A stretch of DNA of 64,000 nucleotides from Adiantum capillus-veneris (taxonomy: Eukaryota; Streptophyta; Polypodiopsida; Polypodiales; Pteridaceae), in NCBI GenBank assembly GCA_014529385.2, contig CM043964.1:136789920-136853919 (forward strand), written 5' to 3'. The first letter of the stretch is position 1. Each line of letters begins with the position of its first letter. Position numbers and translations under genes: made by a program. The notes under the pieces are model-generated. The model did not search any database. It had not been told where the DNA came from and was given only the letters and a program-made list of their open reading frames with translations. Below, piece after piece: positions 22,955 to 34,290 of this stretch.

Positions 22955-25599
22955 ATCATTTCTTGCCAACACTATTGATGCTATGAACCCTGAGCTTAGT
23001 TTTAGAATTAAACTATTTCTATCTCTATGGAACTTATCTAATCAACCACTTCCCAATTTTGTGTTGGGAGAAAACCCCTTTGTTATGGGTAATGGATTTC
23101 TCTCACCAGCACCACCTATTGGTGCCTATAATAAACTCATCTCCTAAGCCCCTCGTGGGAAGGTGTCCCTTAGTGGGTTCTTGGTATATGATTTATTGTG
23201 TCTTGATTTTAGTACTCAACATTAAAACAATTTATACCCCCAAGAGGGTGGGGTAATTAACTCATTTTTACTATATCCCTCCATGCCCCTCTTGCTCCCC
23301 CTCCCTCTTTCCCCTATCGCATACCTCCTGCTGACACAAGCACAATATCCTGCTATGCTACCGTATGTAATTCTACCCTATCCTTCTCTCTCTCATACCT
23401 ATGCTTCTATGTCTAACCATGGCGGCTGGATAGTGTAACTATCTGCCTTGACGCTTGGAATTTTTGAGTATCCAGATTCACCACTTAGTGCAATACAAAC
23501 CAGCTTGGACTTTGCTATAAAAGAAGGTGAGGGTTGCTTTGGCCCCTCACTTAGCCTCGATTATGTGATGTGTGTATGTGAAAGAGAGGAGTAAGGGCAT
23601 TTCTGTTAACTGTGGAGTAATAGAGTTGGTTGAGCATGATAATCCGTCTCAGGTCGGTGCCTTACTTGGCTGGGGTTTTTTACAACTTACACTTGGTTCT
23701 TGAATATAATGGCTTACTAGTTTAGCTTACTGTCTAAATTATTGATCTGATGCATCCTTTTATGGTTTGTTTTTTGCCATTGGATTTTATGCCTCTGCAA
23801 GGTGGTCTGCTGCATGGGGTGTTAAAAAAGAAAGAAAGGAAGCGTACTTAAGATTGACAGTATTTTTCGCTTAGATGTTTTATTTGGTTTAATATTGTGC
23901 AAGACTTGAGATTGATTGAGCAATATAATGCTCCTTCTCTCAGCTTACTTATACTGACACAACTCATCCTACTTTGTTAGTTTAATACTTGAGATTAATT
24001 AAGTGAGACGATGAGATGGCTAATATTTTGGTTAGAAGCAATTGTTTTTGGGGTAAATAAGCTACAACTTTGACATAAGATTATCAAAAGAGTATAATGA
24101 TTTCTCGGTTCTGGTTATCTAAGAATGGTCATAGAAACTCGTTTTTTCATCTCGATTCAGTCTTGTACTTTGTCTATTATACAATGAGTAGCATGTGTGG
24201 CAAATAGTTTCTGGAGGGATTGCAAGGCAAGACTCTGTAAAAATATTATAAAGTTGTCCATTGTTTAGCACACACAATTGGTATCTTTGCCAGGCACTAA
24301 GACATTCAGGATCATAATTTACTCAGTAAACTGATTTGCAAACATACAATCCTTAGGAAGCGTCTTTAACCAAAGCTACATAAACACATAAAAACAAAGA
24401 CCTATTGGATAAGAAGAGGTAGTGGCCATATGCTCAGAACTAAATCTAAATAAATAAATGATTACAAAAAAAGACAAGCATAACTACTCCATAAATTCAC
24501 ATTTATTTTTGATAATAGGTTTAAGTTTAAAAAGGTTATAAGATGGACATGGATAAGAACTAGTAGGGTCCATCGAAACCTGTAATATGTATTCAAAGCT
24601 AACATATTTAGTGTCTTGTTTGCATGGATGCAAGTGAGGACTCTATCTTCTCTTAGGATCTTTTTTCTTAGTTGATGTTCGTCATTGATATATGTGACCC
24701 TTTCCACATTGTAGACAATTTTTGCAGATTACCCCATGAATAAAATCACTAGAATGATACCTCATTCTTATATTTATGTACAAAAATTAATCAAAGATTG
24801 TTTCATTTTTGTGCTATTCCTTGTCCCTTATCTAAACCCAGCTGTCTTTACACTATCTTGTTCTTTTGTGTATAAGTAAATAGTCTAAAGATAGCAACAC
24901 ACACGTCCACAACACAAGGCTCTCCCAATTTTCTGAGGAACCAAGCGGCTAGCTTTAGGGATTTTGTTGGGCTATAGAGATGTGATGGCCCACTGTCTAT
25001 AATTCTTGTTTTGGTTGATTGGTGTTAGGTGGTCCATCTTAGACTATAGTTCAGGATTCTTGCTCACGGCTACCATGGTCTTTTGACTTTGTCGGTTCTA
25101 GGTTTGCATGTTAATCCATCTATACTTACCTTGATTCTAAATAATTTTTCACATACACTATCAGGATAAGATGACTTTCATGAGAGTCACCATGATCCAC
25201 AGAAACATGCAAAGATATTGGACCAAATTGCATGATACCTCAAAGATCATCCCCTAGAAAAGCCCTTTCCCCTAGAACAAGATCTTTTCTTTCTAGAAAG
25301 GTGAAAAGAAATATAATTTCTTATCCTAAATAGTTGCTTTATAATTCTTCAAACTTGTTTTACATGCCCTATCCCTCACCCAAGGTCTAGATCTTGCTTC
25401 TCAGAACCTCTTTCTATGTCTACCTCCCTTGTCCTTTGATGTATAAGCAACTTGGATGCATCACAACTTACTTATGATTTTGCCCTTGCATCTGACAAAA
25501 AGCCATCTATCTTACATATGCTCTCCTTTAATGACTAGGTCAAAATTTTGGCTACTTTAGACAAAGATTCGGATGGTATAGCCATGATCTCTCAATACA
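22955..25599. other. Intergenic region without recognisable genes
   Basis: About 2.6 kb, AT-rich. A short frame downstream of the LTR (to 23147) shows no family signature. A TATAAAAG string at 23516-23523 is the only promoter-like element and is unsupported by any following gene. Confidence 0.5.
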
Positions 25600-27711
25600 T
25601 CGCCAACTAACTCTATTAGCTTTACAATACAATCAAGAGCTTGCTCAATTTTCTTCTTCTGGTGCTGAACTTGCTAAATTTCTTAAGAAACTATGTGGCC
25701 TCAATCGTGCTATTGTTAGTACCCCTACCACCCCTATTATCTCATAATCTGGTGGACTCTTTTGCAAAGACAGTGCTACTCTAGAAGCTGTCAAAGAACT
25801 TTAGAATAATTTATGCACACTCATTGACTCCACCTTGTTAGATATGGTTCCCAAAGGCTCCAAAGTATTCCCTTCTCTACCAGTCAGACAAATTGAGTTG
25901 AGTCCTTTGGTGTCGACCATCAGCTATGCAGTCTTCCCCACATAGCTTTTTTTGGCACCTATCCTAAGTGAAAATTGGGTATATCTTCCAAACCTACCCG
26001 CTTCTACTATGGAAGATTGTAGACTAAAAGTAAAAGGTGGACAATTTCTGGACAAAGGGGAGCTCATAAAGGCCCCTTTCAACCTCAATTTTATACATCA
26101 CTCTAAATGTTTGTCTAATGATTGCCTATATATTCGCACGAAAGTAGATATGGAGTTTTCCAAGAGCAATCCTGACTTCTACATTGAGTCTATCTGGAAC
26201 TTCTTTCAACCTTACTTAAAATGTGCTTGCCAATTCCTTGACCCAAAAGTCTCATGTGATTCCAGCATTTTGTGGTTTGACCATGCTATTTGGTACATTC
26301 TCAATCATTTGGAACATCTCTCTCTAGAAAAACCTATTGACTTCCATTTAACCTTTATTTTCTCTTGGCTTGGTGGACAAGCTAAACCCTTGGTAATTCC
26401 ACATATGGCTTTCAATACTTTTTGTGGCTTGATGCTTGAAATTCTTAAACAACTCAAATCGATCAAACATGGTACTTATCTCACCACCTATGCCAACTAC
26501 AAGGGTGTTAAAACTGTTACTGGATTACTCAAACCACAAAATGTATTCAAGCATCGAGCACATTACAAAAGTGAATACACCTAGAGAGACATCTTCCTTA
26601 TGTATCAATAGAAAAAAATTTAAAGGCTTCCATGGATATTCCTTGCAAAGGTAACTGCCTATTAGTATAATCCAAATGACTACATGTGGAGAAACCAAAT
26701 CTCCCCTCATTCAGTCAAAACAACCTATTGCTCTTGGCACTGCTCCTTCTAGACCTCCTCTAATAGTCAGCACATTTAAGGATGATGATTCTCCATCACT
26801 TAAAAGACCTAACTCACTAACCACCCCCACCAGCTCTTTTACATCTTTCCTAACACCTAGGGCTTCTTCTAGATTCACTAGAGGAAAGTCTTGTAGCTTC
26901 ACTAGAGGTAGAGGAAGAAACACTTCAATCCAACACCTCCTTGACATGTAACTTATTTACATGGAGGTAATTTTTGGTGCATGTGGGAGGAAACATATTT
27001 CTAGCAAAGCTTCGGTGGCTTATCATATCTATATACATTTTTTGTTCCAGAACAAACTCCTTGAGTGGTTTTCACCCAAATCTATCTTTTGTGAGTGTTT
27101 TCATATACTTTTGGTAATCATAACGGAAAATGTCTTAATAGGCTAGATTTATCATTAGCCTATTAAGAATCTAGTGTACAACAATGACTTTTCAAGCCAC
27201 AATACTATCCCTATATGTTCTTGTGGAAAGTATGATGCATTTTGTAAAGACTAGTGTGATTTAGAAAAGCATGTCTGCACTTGTGATTTTCAAATTATTA
27301 ATGATTCTGCATTTTAGAAGATTATGCCAAAGGTCTGAACCACGTTGTGGTTTTTCCAAAAAAAAACTTACCCTGCCCTTTCAGCTTTACTTAGCTATTT
27401 GATTGAATTAGTCAACACTGAAAAACACACTCCTATTGGAATTAACCAAATTGGTTAAACAATGTTTTTTTTTCAAAAAGTGGCTCTTTTACCACATAAC
27501 TCGTTATCTACTAATGGCACTTGGATCACACCTAACTTCAACCTTGGGTTCCAGAAGCTCGCACAAAAATGATTTATTGTCGGTCTTGATAAAAAAGGCA
27601 TCCAATTGCCCTACTCTTATGTAAAAAAAACCTTGCATGGCAAGCTGCTCGCTTATGTCTAACAGGGATGATTTTGCACTACTTAACTTATCTCCCTACT
27701 CATGTCACTAA
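25600..27711 (+). pseudogene. Decayed unidentified coding region, possibly Penelope-like at its 3' end
   Basis: A coding-like frame runs from about 25600 (LALQYNQELAQFSSSGAEL) through scattered stops into an open 210-codon frame at 25952-26584 (WFDHAIWYILNHLEHLSL). Coherent sequence continues past 27180 with frameshifts: IPICSCGKYDAFCKD, CDLEKHVCTCDFQIINDSAF, KIMPKGLNHVVVFP, then GTWITPNFNLGFQKLAQK and FIVGLDKKGIQLPYSYVKK. The 3' part recalls the conserved upstream region of some Penelope-like retroelements (an HVxTGDLxII...KGPNYR block, then a DKxxNNxxxxCKKYY block). That similarity is from memory and weak. The first 1 kb matches no family I know. Stops and frameshifts make it a pseudogene. 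Confidence 0.35.
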
Positions 27712-27719
27712 TTTATTTC

Positions 27720-28692
27720 AAATCACTGTAGTAGTCTCATATATTCTCTTGAGACTATCAAATTGATTGTATTGTCATTGATCAATTGGAACAAATGGTG
27801 CTTGATTTTATGCAAGAAGAAGACATTGATGAGGTCACTATTTTCAATATGGTAATCATGATTTTGTTGTATGCAAGTGATGTAGTGCTTCTAGCACACA
27901 CTTTAGAGGATGCACACAATCTTATGGTTGTGATCATGCTTTTATTGTATGCAAGAACTATTGGGGTTAAACAAGGATGTCCATTGTCACCAACTCTCTT
28001 TGGTCTTTGCATCGATCAATTGGAACAAATGGTACTTGATTTTATGCAATAAGAAGGCATTGAAGAGGTCACTATTTGCAATTTGGTAATCATGATTTTG
28101 TTGTATGCAAGTGATGTAGTGCTTCTAGCACACACTCTAAAGGATGCACAAAAGCTGATGGTTTCCTTGAGAACTTTTGCTTGCATAGTGGGCTGATTGT
28201 GAATGAATCCAAAACAAAGGTTATGCTAGTGAAAACCAACCATAAGGAGAAGCCATGCATTGTGTACATCAATGAAGCACTTGAAGCTGTTGAGAGATTT
28301 AAGTACCTTGGCCTCGATGTTGCGGCCAATCACAAGTGGCATGAGTATGCCATGCGTCGTTTGGAAGCTGGAAGAGAGCATACTATGCATTTACGAACAT
28401 GTGTAGTGCTGGAAATATCAAATGTTGGGTTCTCAAGAAGTACCTTTTCGACACATTGGTGACATCGATTCTTATTTATATAGTTGAAGTGTGGGGTGGG
28501 AGTATCTTAAATTCTACTCAAAAAGAGTTTAATAATGTCCAAAAGCATTTTCTTACAAACTTTCTCCAAGTTAAGACACAAACACCATATATGCTCCTAC
28601 TTCTTAAGTCGGAATCTCTTATAATTGAGGTTATGGACATGAAAAGTGTTAAAGTGGTTGACCAATACAAAACAAATTTGATTGGTCAATGA
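27720..28692 (+). pseudogene. LINE-type (non-LTR) reverse transcriptase remnant
   Basis: At about 27960-28010 lies TIGVKQGCPLSPTLFGLCID, reverse-transcriptase motif 4 of non-LTR elements, followed by QLEQMVLDFM and ILLYASDVVLLAHTL, where the catalytic YADD box has become YASD. Next come GLIVNESKTKVMLVKT and ERFKYLGLDV (28181-28320), then after a frameshift LKKYLFDTLVTSILIYIVEV, WGGSILNSTQKEFNNVQKHF and KVKTQTPYMLLLL-type sequence, the C-terminal part of plant LINE ORF2. The endonuclease and ORF1 are missing. A 234-bp duplication places one YASD module ahead of motif 4, so the order is scrambled. Confidence 0.8.
27780..28180 (+). repeat. 234-bp in-frame duplication inside LINE remnant
   Basis: GATCAATTGGAACAAATGGT starts at 27780 and again at 28014. 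Both copies share GCAAGTGATGTAGTGCTTCT, i.e. the same YASD change, so this change predates the duplication. The period of 234 bp keeps the reading frame. Confidence 0.88.
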
Positions 28693-29228
28693 AGGCGCAT
28701 TAATTATTCTTTCACTTTTTTGCCTAAAGCCGGAATTATAACTCCTAATCTTGATAAAGCTGTGTAATAATAAAAAAGTCTAGAGAGCATGGTGGACCCA
28801 CTGCTATAATAGTTATCTCTTTTTAGACCAAATACCTAATTTAAGCCCTAGGTATATAAGCCAATGGTTGCATTTATTTAGGGAATCAATTACTATGAAC
28901 AAAAGAGCATACATGCGATATCGACCTATGCTTGCACTCTCACATCTCCATGCACGGGTATGTCATTGCAATGAAACTTCAGGTGTTGCTTCTACATGCT
29001 CTTAGCTTCATGTACATGTTGTTTGTGTTGTATTTGACTTTGTATGTACGACACGTCGAGTGGTTTTAGCTCGAGGTTTCTATGTGTACTAATCTTGAAT
29101 TTTAGAGGTAATTAGAGGTTTAAACTTTCTCCTAAGCTTGGATAGAGGTAGCTAGGACTAGAGAGGATCCATAGGACCCCTCATTCATCACTTTTGGTAT
29201 AGGTGGGCAATGGCAACAATTGCAGTTG
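28693..29228. other. Spacer between LINE remnant and LARD-like element
   Basis: No coding signal. TATATAAG occurs near 28852 but nothing follows that would need a promoter. Confidence 0.5.
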
Positions 29229-30202
29229 TGTTGGGAGACGTTGTAGCAACAACCTAATCGTAACCCACACAAAATTATCAAACCATGGATCGGCAACCCG
29301 GCTAGGGCATGGAAGCATGAGCATTGGATGAATAGAATAAGAGGATTCATGAGTATGCTCATCCAATGCAAGTAGAGATTAGCCATGGCAAGACTAACTC
29401 TAATCATACTCTAATCACTAATCAATCAACCCCTACACACATGAAGTCCACCAAAGTCCGACTTACCATAGACTAGAAACCCAAAGCACACTAATGATAA
29501 GCACACACTAATTGCACTAGTGTTGGCCTCTCCAATCACCACATGCCAATCAAGGCACTTCATCACTAGCTACACACACGAGGTGAATGGTGCTAGAGTT
29601 TCATAAAACCTATCCACACACAAGCAAACAATAGGGTGCACACACTAATTACAATATTAAGAACCAACTTAATCAACCTAATTAGTGATGCTAAATATCA
29701 CAAATCAAATGCTCATAGAAGGATAAGAGTGGTTAATAGCAAGAAGTCATCACACAAACTCAAATCTAGAATTATGAAAAAGGTGAAACTACTCTATGAC
29801 ATAATGAAATGTAGAGAAGATAAGACTAATGAGTAAAATAGGGATTAGATTAATCAAGAAGATCTTACTCTTACTACAATGGATTAGCACTATCCTCTCA
29901 AGCATGGGCATTAAGCTCAAGGCTAGGCCATCCATAGAGTGAACACTCAAGAGAGAGAGAGCTCTCAAAAGTGGATCCTCAAGAGTGGATACTCAATAAT
30001 GAAGCCTCCTTGCATAAAGGCTTCCTTATAAAGGCTTTCACCACAATCCCTTTTACTATGGGTTTAATTTTTAGCCCTCTAGCTAGCATATATAACTTTG
30101 GAACTCCCAATGAGCCCAAGACTTGTACAAAGTGAGTCACATCCATAGTATATCTCCCGTTTGATGCATATTCGGTGTAGCATGTGTTAGCCTCTGCTAA
30201 CA
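29229..30202 (-). repeat. 3' LTR of LARD-like element (minus orientation)
   Basis: 974 bp; 96% or so identical by eye to 36837-37801, with a few small indels such as an extra CAAACAATAGGGTGCA near 29625. It contains a GA-rich GAGAGAGAGAGCTCTC palindromic stretch near 29952. Confidence 0.9.
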
Positions 30203-30219
30203 TTCCCCTCTTCCTTTGG
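30203..30219 (-). other. Polypurine tract of LARD-like element
   Basis: The minus strand reads CCAAAGGAAGAGGGGAA directly before the 3' LTR. Confidence 0.8.
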
Positions 30220-32709
30220 CGCACGTCCTCGTGTGCCGGTGAAGCAAAACACGATGACATGGTAGAAAGCAAGTCCATGGAAGAAATGTTGAGTTGCAAA
30301 ACATAAGAACAAGTAATGAGCATCAAAGGCCAACAAGGAAAAAAACATAAAGTACAATGAACAGTCATGCAAAGTGAATCTTTTGCTTCTAAAAGATGGG
30401 TGAATCATAGTCAAAAACTAAACAACATAAAGAAAAAAAACACTTAACTATCATGAAGATTAAACCACTTGAAATTGTAGTTTTATGCATGAAACACAAG
30501 CAATCAACTAAGATCCTAGGCTAATGCAAGTTCATAAAACTATTAGCCTAAAATTATGTGACCAATCTTAATAAATCATTCAAGTCTATCATGTCTGTGG
30601 GCTATAAAAGAGCTCCTAAACTATTAATACATTGTCAAAGCTTTTTGAAGGTCATGGAAGTTTTGTTTTTGTCATTTCATGGAAAAATTTAAAACACATC
30701 ACAAGGCTACCACGCCAAGGCAAGTCTAGGTACGACTCTCGGCTCCTTGAATCCTCAAGAAGGTGTTCCAAGAATCTATTAGCCTACCAAGGCTACTGCT
30801 AACCCCTATCAGCCCAGGGCATCGGTTTAAGGCCTTGACCAAGCGAGCCAAGGTGATTCCCTTCGCCTGCCAAGTGCCAGTAAGGTGCTAGGCCTCACAT
30901 AGACACAATATAACATAGAAATTTTCTTTTCATGTGTCTAGTAGCGTTTTTTACTATTTTCTCGACACTTTTTTGCTTCATTGTTTCATTTTTTAGCACT
31001 TTTTATTGCTTCCGACATGAGATGTTTATGGAAATTAGACTAAGAGACTAAAGCCTAATCATATCCCTAGGTCATGTTAAAAATGAATGGAGTATTAAAA
31101 CTATCACTAAGAGTCTAGGACTAATATGAAATGATCCTACATTAACCTAAGGTCAAGGCCAATTACCTATGATTAGTACACATAAAACCTAATTCTTTGA
31201 TGAGTTAAAATTCACAAAGCAAAGTGTTGAAACTTTAGTATGCCTAGCTTTAAAACATGAAAGAACCATAGCTTAGAAGCAAAAGTTACTTAAGCCAAGC
31301 ATAGAGAATGAAGAGATGAACAAAAGAGCAAGATCAGGGAAGGATTACACCTATTCATGCTCTTTTGAGCATCCTTGAGCAAGCATCCTTTGTGTAGAAA
31401 AGTCTCTTGGTCTTTTTATTCAAAATCCAAGCTTCTTGAAGCTAAGTGTAAACACAAGGTACAAAAGCCAATTATTGAAAGTCAAATGCACACAAAAACA
31501 TTAATGAAATCCTAATGCTAGGGTCTTGCACACCCGAATTTGCCAAAGGAAAAAAACCCAAGGGAAAAAAGTGCCTTTGGTTATGCACATGGTGCTTTTT
31601 TATAGCAAATGTATGCATACACAACAAAAATGAGAGAGAAAATGCTTCTACATAAGCACATTTGTAATTTTTACAACCTCTCATGCATGTTTCACAATTG
31701 ATTAGTTTCTAGCTCAATGAAATATGGAATTAAAAACAAGCCAAGAGCTGAAAATAATGCAGCTTCGATAAAGTAAAGTGTCTCTCAATAGCCAAATTTT
31801 ACATTTTTAAGCTTTCCAAAAAGTTGGCTAACAACTAACTCACATGAAATTTTCAATTTAAGAACAATCTATGAGCTAGAGATGACTTCAACTTTTAATC
31901 CAAAGAAATGGAATGGCTCTAATTAGCCAAGTTTTGCAATATATTGCAATGGTGACCCCTTCTTGGATCAATGAAAGTTATTGTTTCCAAAAGAAAAATC
32001 AATCACTTAGTGCTTTTAAACATTTGGTCATTCAAAAAAACACTAAAAGCATGCACAATCAACCACAAGCCCAAAATTTTACTATTCTCTCATGGTCATT
32101 CAAAGAATCTCAATGGTCAGTGCTATGTAGTGATCTGTAATCAAATCAAGCATCTATAGAATGCATAACAATACCAAGCCCAAACTTTAATGATCTCTTT
32201 TGCTATCAAGAAGCTCAATTTTAGTGCTTTCCAATGATTTTTCATTCAATTCAAGCATAAAAATGCATATCCAATGCCATTTTTTAACATAAAATCCCAG
32301 CCAAGCACAACTCCTCATCCAATGTAACTCTCGAACTTGAAAAATTTCACATGCAAATCACAAGCGTCATGTCAACAATGGTTATTGCAAAAGGATTGGC
32401 TCACGGTCAATATGTCGGACGTGCCAAGACAAACTCAAAGATTTTAGAACCAATACAATTCCCTTAGGTAATGCAAACCAAATTCTTTTTCGTTTTCTTT
32501 TTTTTCCTCTTTTTTTTTCTTCTTCTTCTTCGAGTTTCACTCCAAGGCAAAGTTTTCTCTTTTGAATAGTTGAATTTTGCATGTTGGTATTCACCCTCAC
32601 TCCTCTCAATCGACTCATGGAGAAACACATTTCTTTTCAAGACGGGGAAGTGGCTAAGTGGGAACACCGCTTAATATAAGAGAATGTATTTTTTATTTTC
32701 TTTTTATTT
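30220..32709. other. LARD interior, 3' part, non-coding
   Basis: AT-rich sequence with no frame over 130 codons; the longest (29979-30368 on the minus strand) spans the LTR boundary and has no family signature. Confidence 0.6.
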
Positions 32710-32776
32710 TATAAGAGAATGTATAAGAGAGGGCTGCAACTACGACCAGCGGGGCCGACTCTGAGTGCAGACCTCC

Positions 32777-32778
<2 letters not shown>

Positions 32779-32863
<85 letters not shown>
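32779..32863. repeat. (AG)n microsatellite, about 42 units
   Basis: Pure AG run of about 85 bp in the captured segment. Confidence 0.97.
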
Positions 32864-32867
<4 letters not shown>

Positions 32868-33005
32868 CATGAATGAGATTTGAGGATGTGTGTGTGTGAG
32901 TGATGAGAGAATTTGTGTGTTTGTGTGTGTGGGAGCTACGAGCCAAGTTTGGAAGTTGGCGGGTAGTAAGGCGGGGTCATGTTGTTGCCATTTTTACAGA
33001 TCGAT

Positions 33006-33008
<3 letters not shown>

Positions 33009-33091
<83 letters not shown>
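33009..33091. repeat. (AG)n microsatellite, about 41 units
   Basis: Second pure AG run of about 83 bp, only about 145 bp after the first. Confidence 0.97.
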
Positions 33092-33094
<3 letters not shown>

Positions 33095-33113
33095 GGGAGC
33101 TGTGTGTGTGTGT

Positions 33114-33386
33114 ATGGAGCTTGATGATGAGCTTTTGTTGGTGCCGATGATGCCGATGGATGAGACCTGTCTGCCATGGCCAGAGTTGGGCCCCCTCGCA
33201 AATTGCACCTGCCTCTTCTCCCTCTCCCTGTCTCACAACTCGTTCTCTGTCCCTACCCTCGCTGCCATTGGCTCATCCTTGTTGTCTCTCGGAAGATTAG
33301 ATCGCTCTTACAATTCTCTGACAGGGACCATCCCAGAAAGCTTTGGAGACTCCCCTTTGCTTACAACTCATGGCATGAGAGAGTAA
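33114..33386 (+). pseudogene. Leucine-rich-repeat gene fragment
   Basis: From the ATG at 33114 (MELDDELLL) the frame gives LGPLANCTCLFSLSLSHNSF, then IGSSLLSLGRLDRSYNSL and TGTIPESFGDSPLL. These are two adjacent plant-type leucine-rich repeats of the LxxLxLSxNxLxGxIP kind found in receptor-like kinases and related proteins. Position 2 of the second repeat has Arg where Leu is usual. After PLLTTHGMRE the frame stops at 33386 and no further repeats or kinase domain follow. The fragment is antisense to the LARD that contains it. Whether it ever formed part of an active gene here cannot be told. Confidence 0.65.
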
Positions 33387-33760
33387 ATTTTTTGGGTATT
33401 GAGCTGCAAGTGTGGGTGTGTGAGCTCAGAGCAAGCCCAAGCTAGGAGAGAAAAGGATCATCTGCGTGCCTGTGTGGTGAGCTGCAATCGAACTTGCATG
33501 GCGGGCTGAGTCTGGACAAGAGAGGATAGAGAGAGAGAAAGTTGAAGGTAGTGTGATGAGTGAGTGAAAGGGAATCGCTACGCTGCTCTTTGGTTGCATA
33601 ATCTTTGACAGGAGCAACTTGATACAGGTAAGTGGTGTGTGTGTGTGGGGTCCAAAGACCAAGGTACCATAATTAATTAGCAGGGCAACGTGCTTGTATG
33701 TGTCATGGGGGGTCAGGGCCAGTTGAAAACGGGCATATGAGCACGTGCTGTGAGCATAAT

Positions 33761-33761
<1 letters not shown>

Positions 33762-33850
<89 letters not shown>
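33762..33850. repeat. (GT)n microsatellite, about 44 units
   Basis: Pure GT run of about 89 bp. Confidence 0.97.
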
Positions 33851-33852
<2 letters not shown>

Positions 33853-34290
33853 GAATGCCGTAAGCGGGTGCGCACTGAGTGTGTGGTAGCAAATTGCCGA
33901 ACATGGAAATCAAAGCGGCCAGTAGTCAAAAATAGCGAATAAATCCAAGTAGCGGCCAACTTGGGGCCAGTCAAGGCGTGTGTGTTCGGTTGATGTGTCA
34001 TGCCATGATTGGATGGGTCAAGCATTCAAGGAAGTGCAGCAGGCATGCCAATAAAGACAACTGGACAAAGTGGGTATGAATCCAAAATCTCCAGTAGCAT
34101 GGCGGGTAGTGGGTCGTGGAGGCATCTACAGATTCAAAATTCAGGAATTAATACTCATGGGCTGGCATCCACGAGTGAACCAAGGAAACTGGCTATCAAT
34201 GACCAATGGGAGTCAAAACAAAAGCACTACAATGTTTGGGAGTGTGTGTGTTTATGAGAAAGTGGCAAGGGTCGCATGGAGAGTGTAGCA

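Larger units (their letters stand above)
32710..34290 (+). other. GC-richer captured segment within the LARD
   Basis: This ~1.6-kb island differs in composition from the AT-rich sequence on either side and carries three long microsatellites plus the leucine-rich-repeat fragment at 33114-33386. It looks like a host gene 5' region (GA-rich leader and start of coding sequence) captured by the element in antisense orientation. Its exact edges are inferred from composition only. Confidence 0.45.

Noticed and set aside
23516-23523. TATAAAAG as a promoter
   Set aside because: No credible coding or element sequence follows within 2 kb in an AT-rich region.
25952-26584. 210-codon frame as an intact single-domain gene
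   Set aside because: Coding-like sequence extends on both sides through stops, so the frame is just the longest surviving part of a decayed region.
32936-33236. Several overlapping open frames with long RERERE or LSLSLS runs
   Set aside because: They are translations of the (AG)n tract; only the part after 33114 on the plus strand has a protein signature.
33426-34025. 199-codon minus-strand frame with a long THTHTH run
   Set aside because: It spans the (GT)n microsatellite and has no domain on either side.
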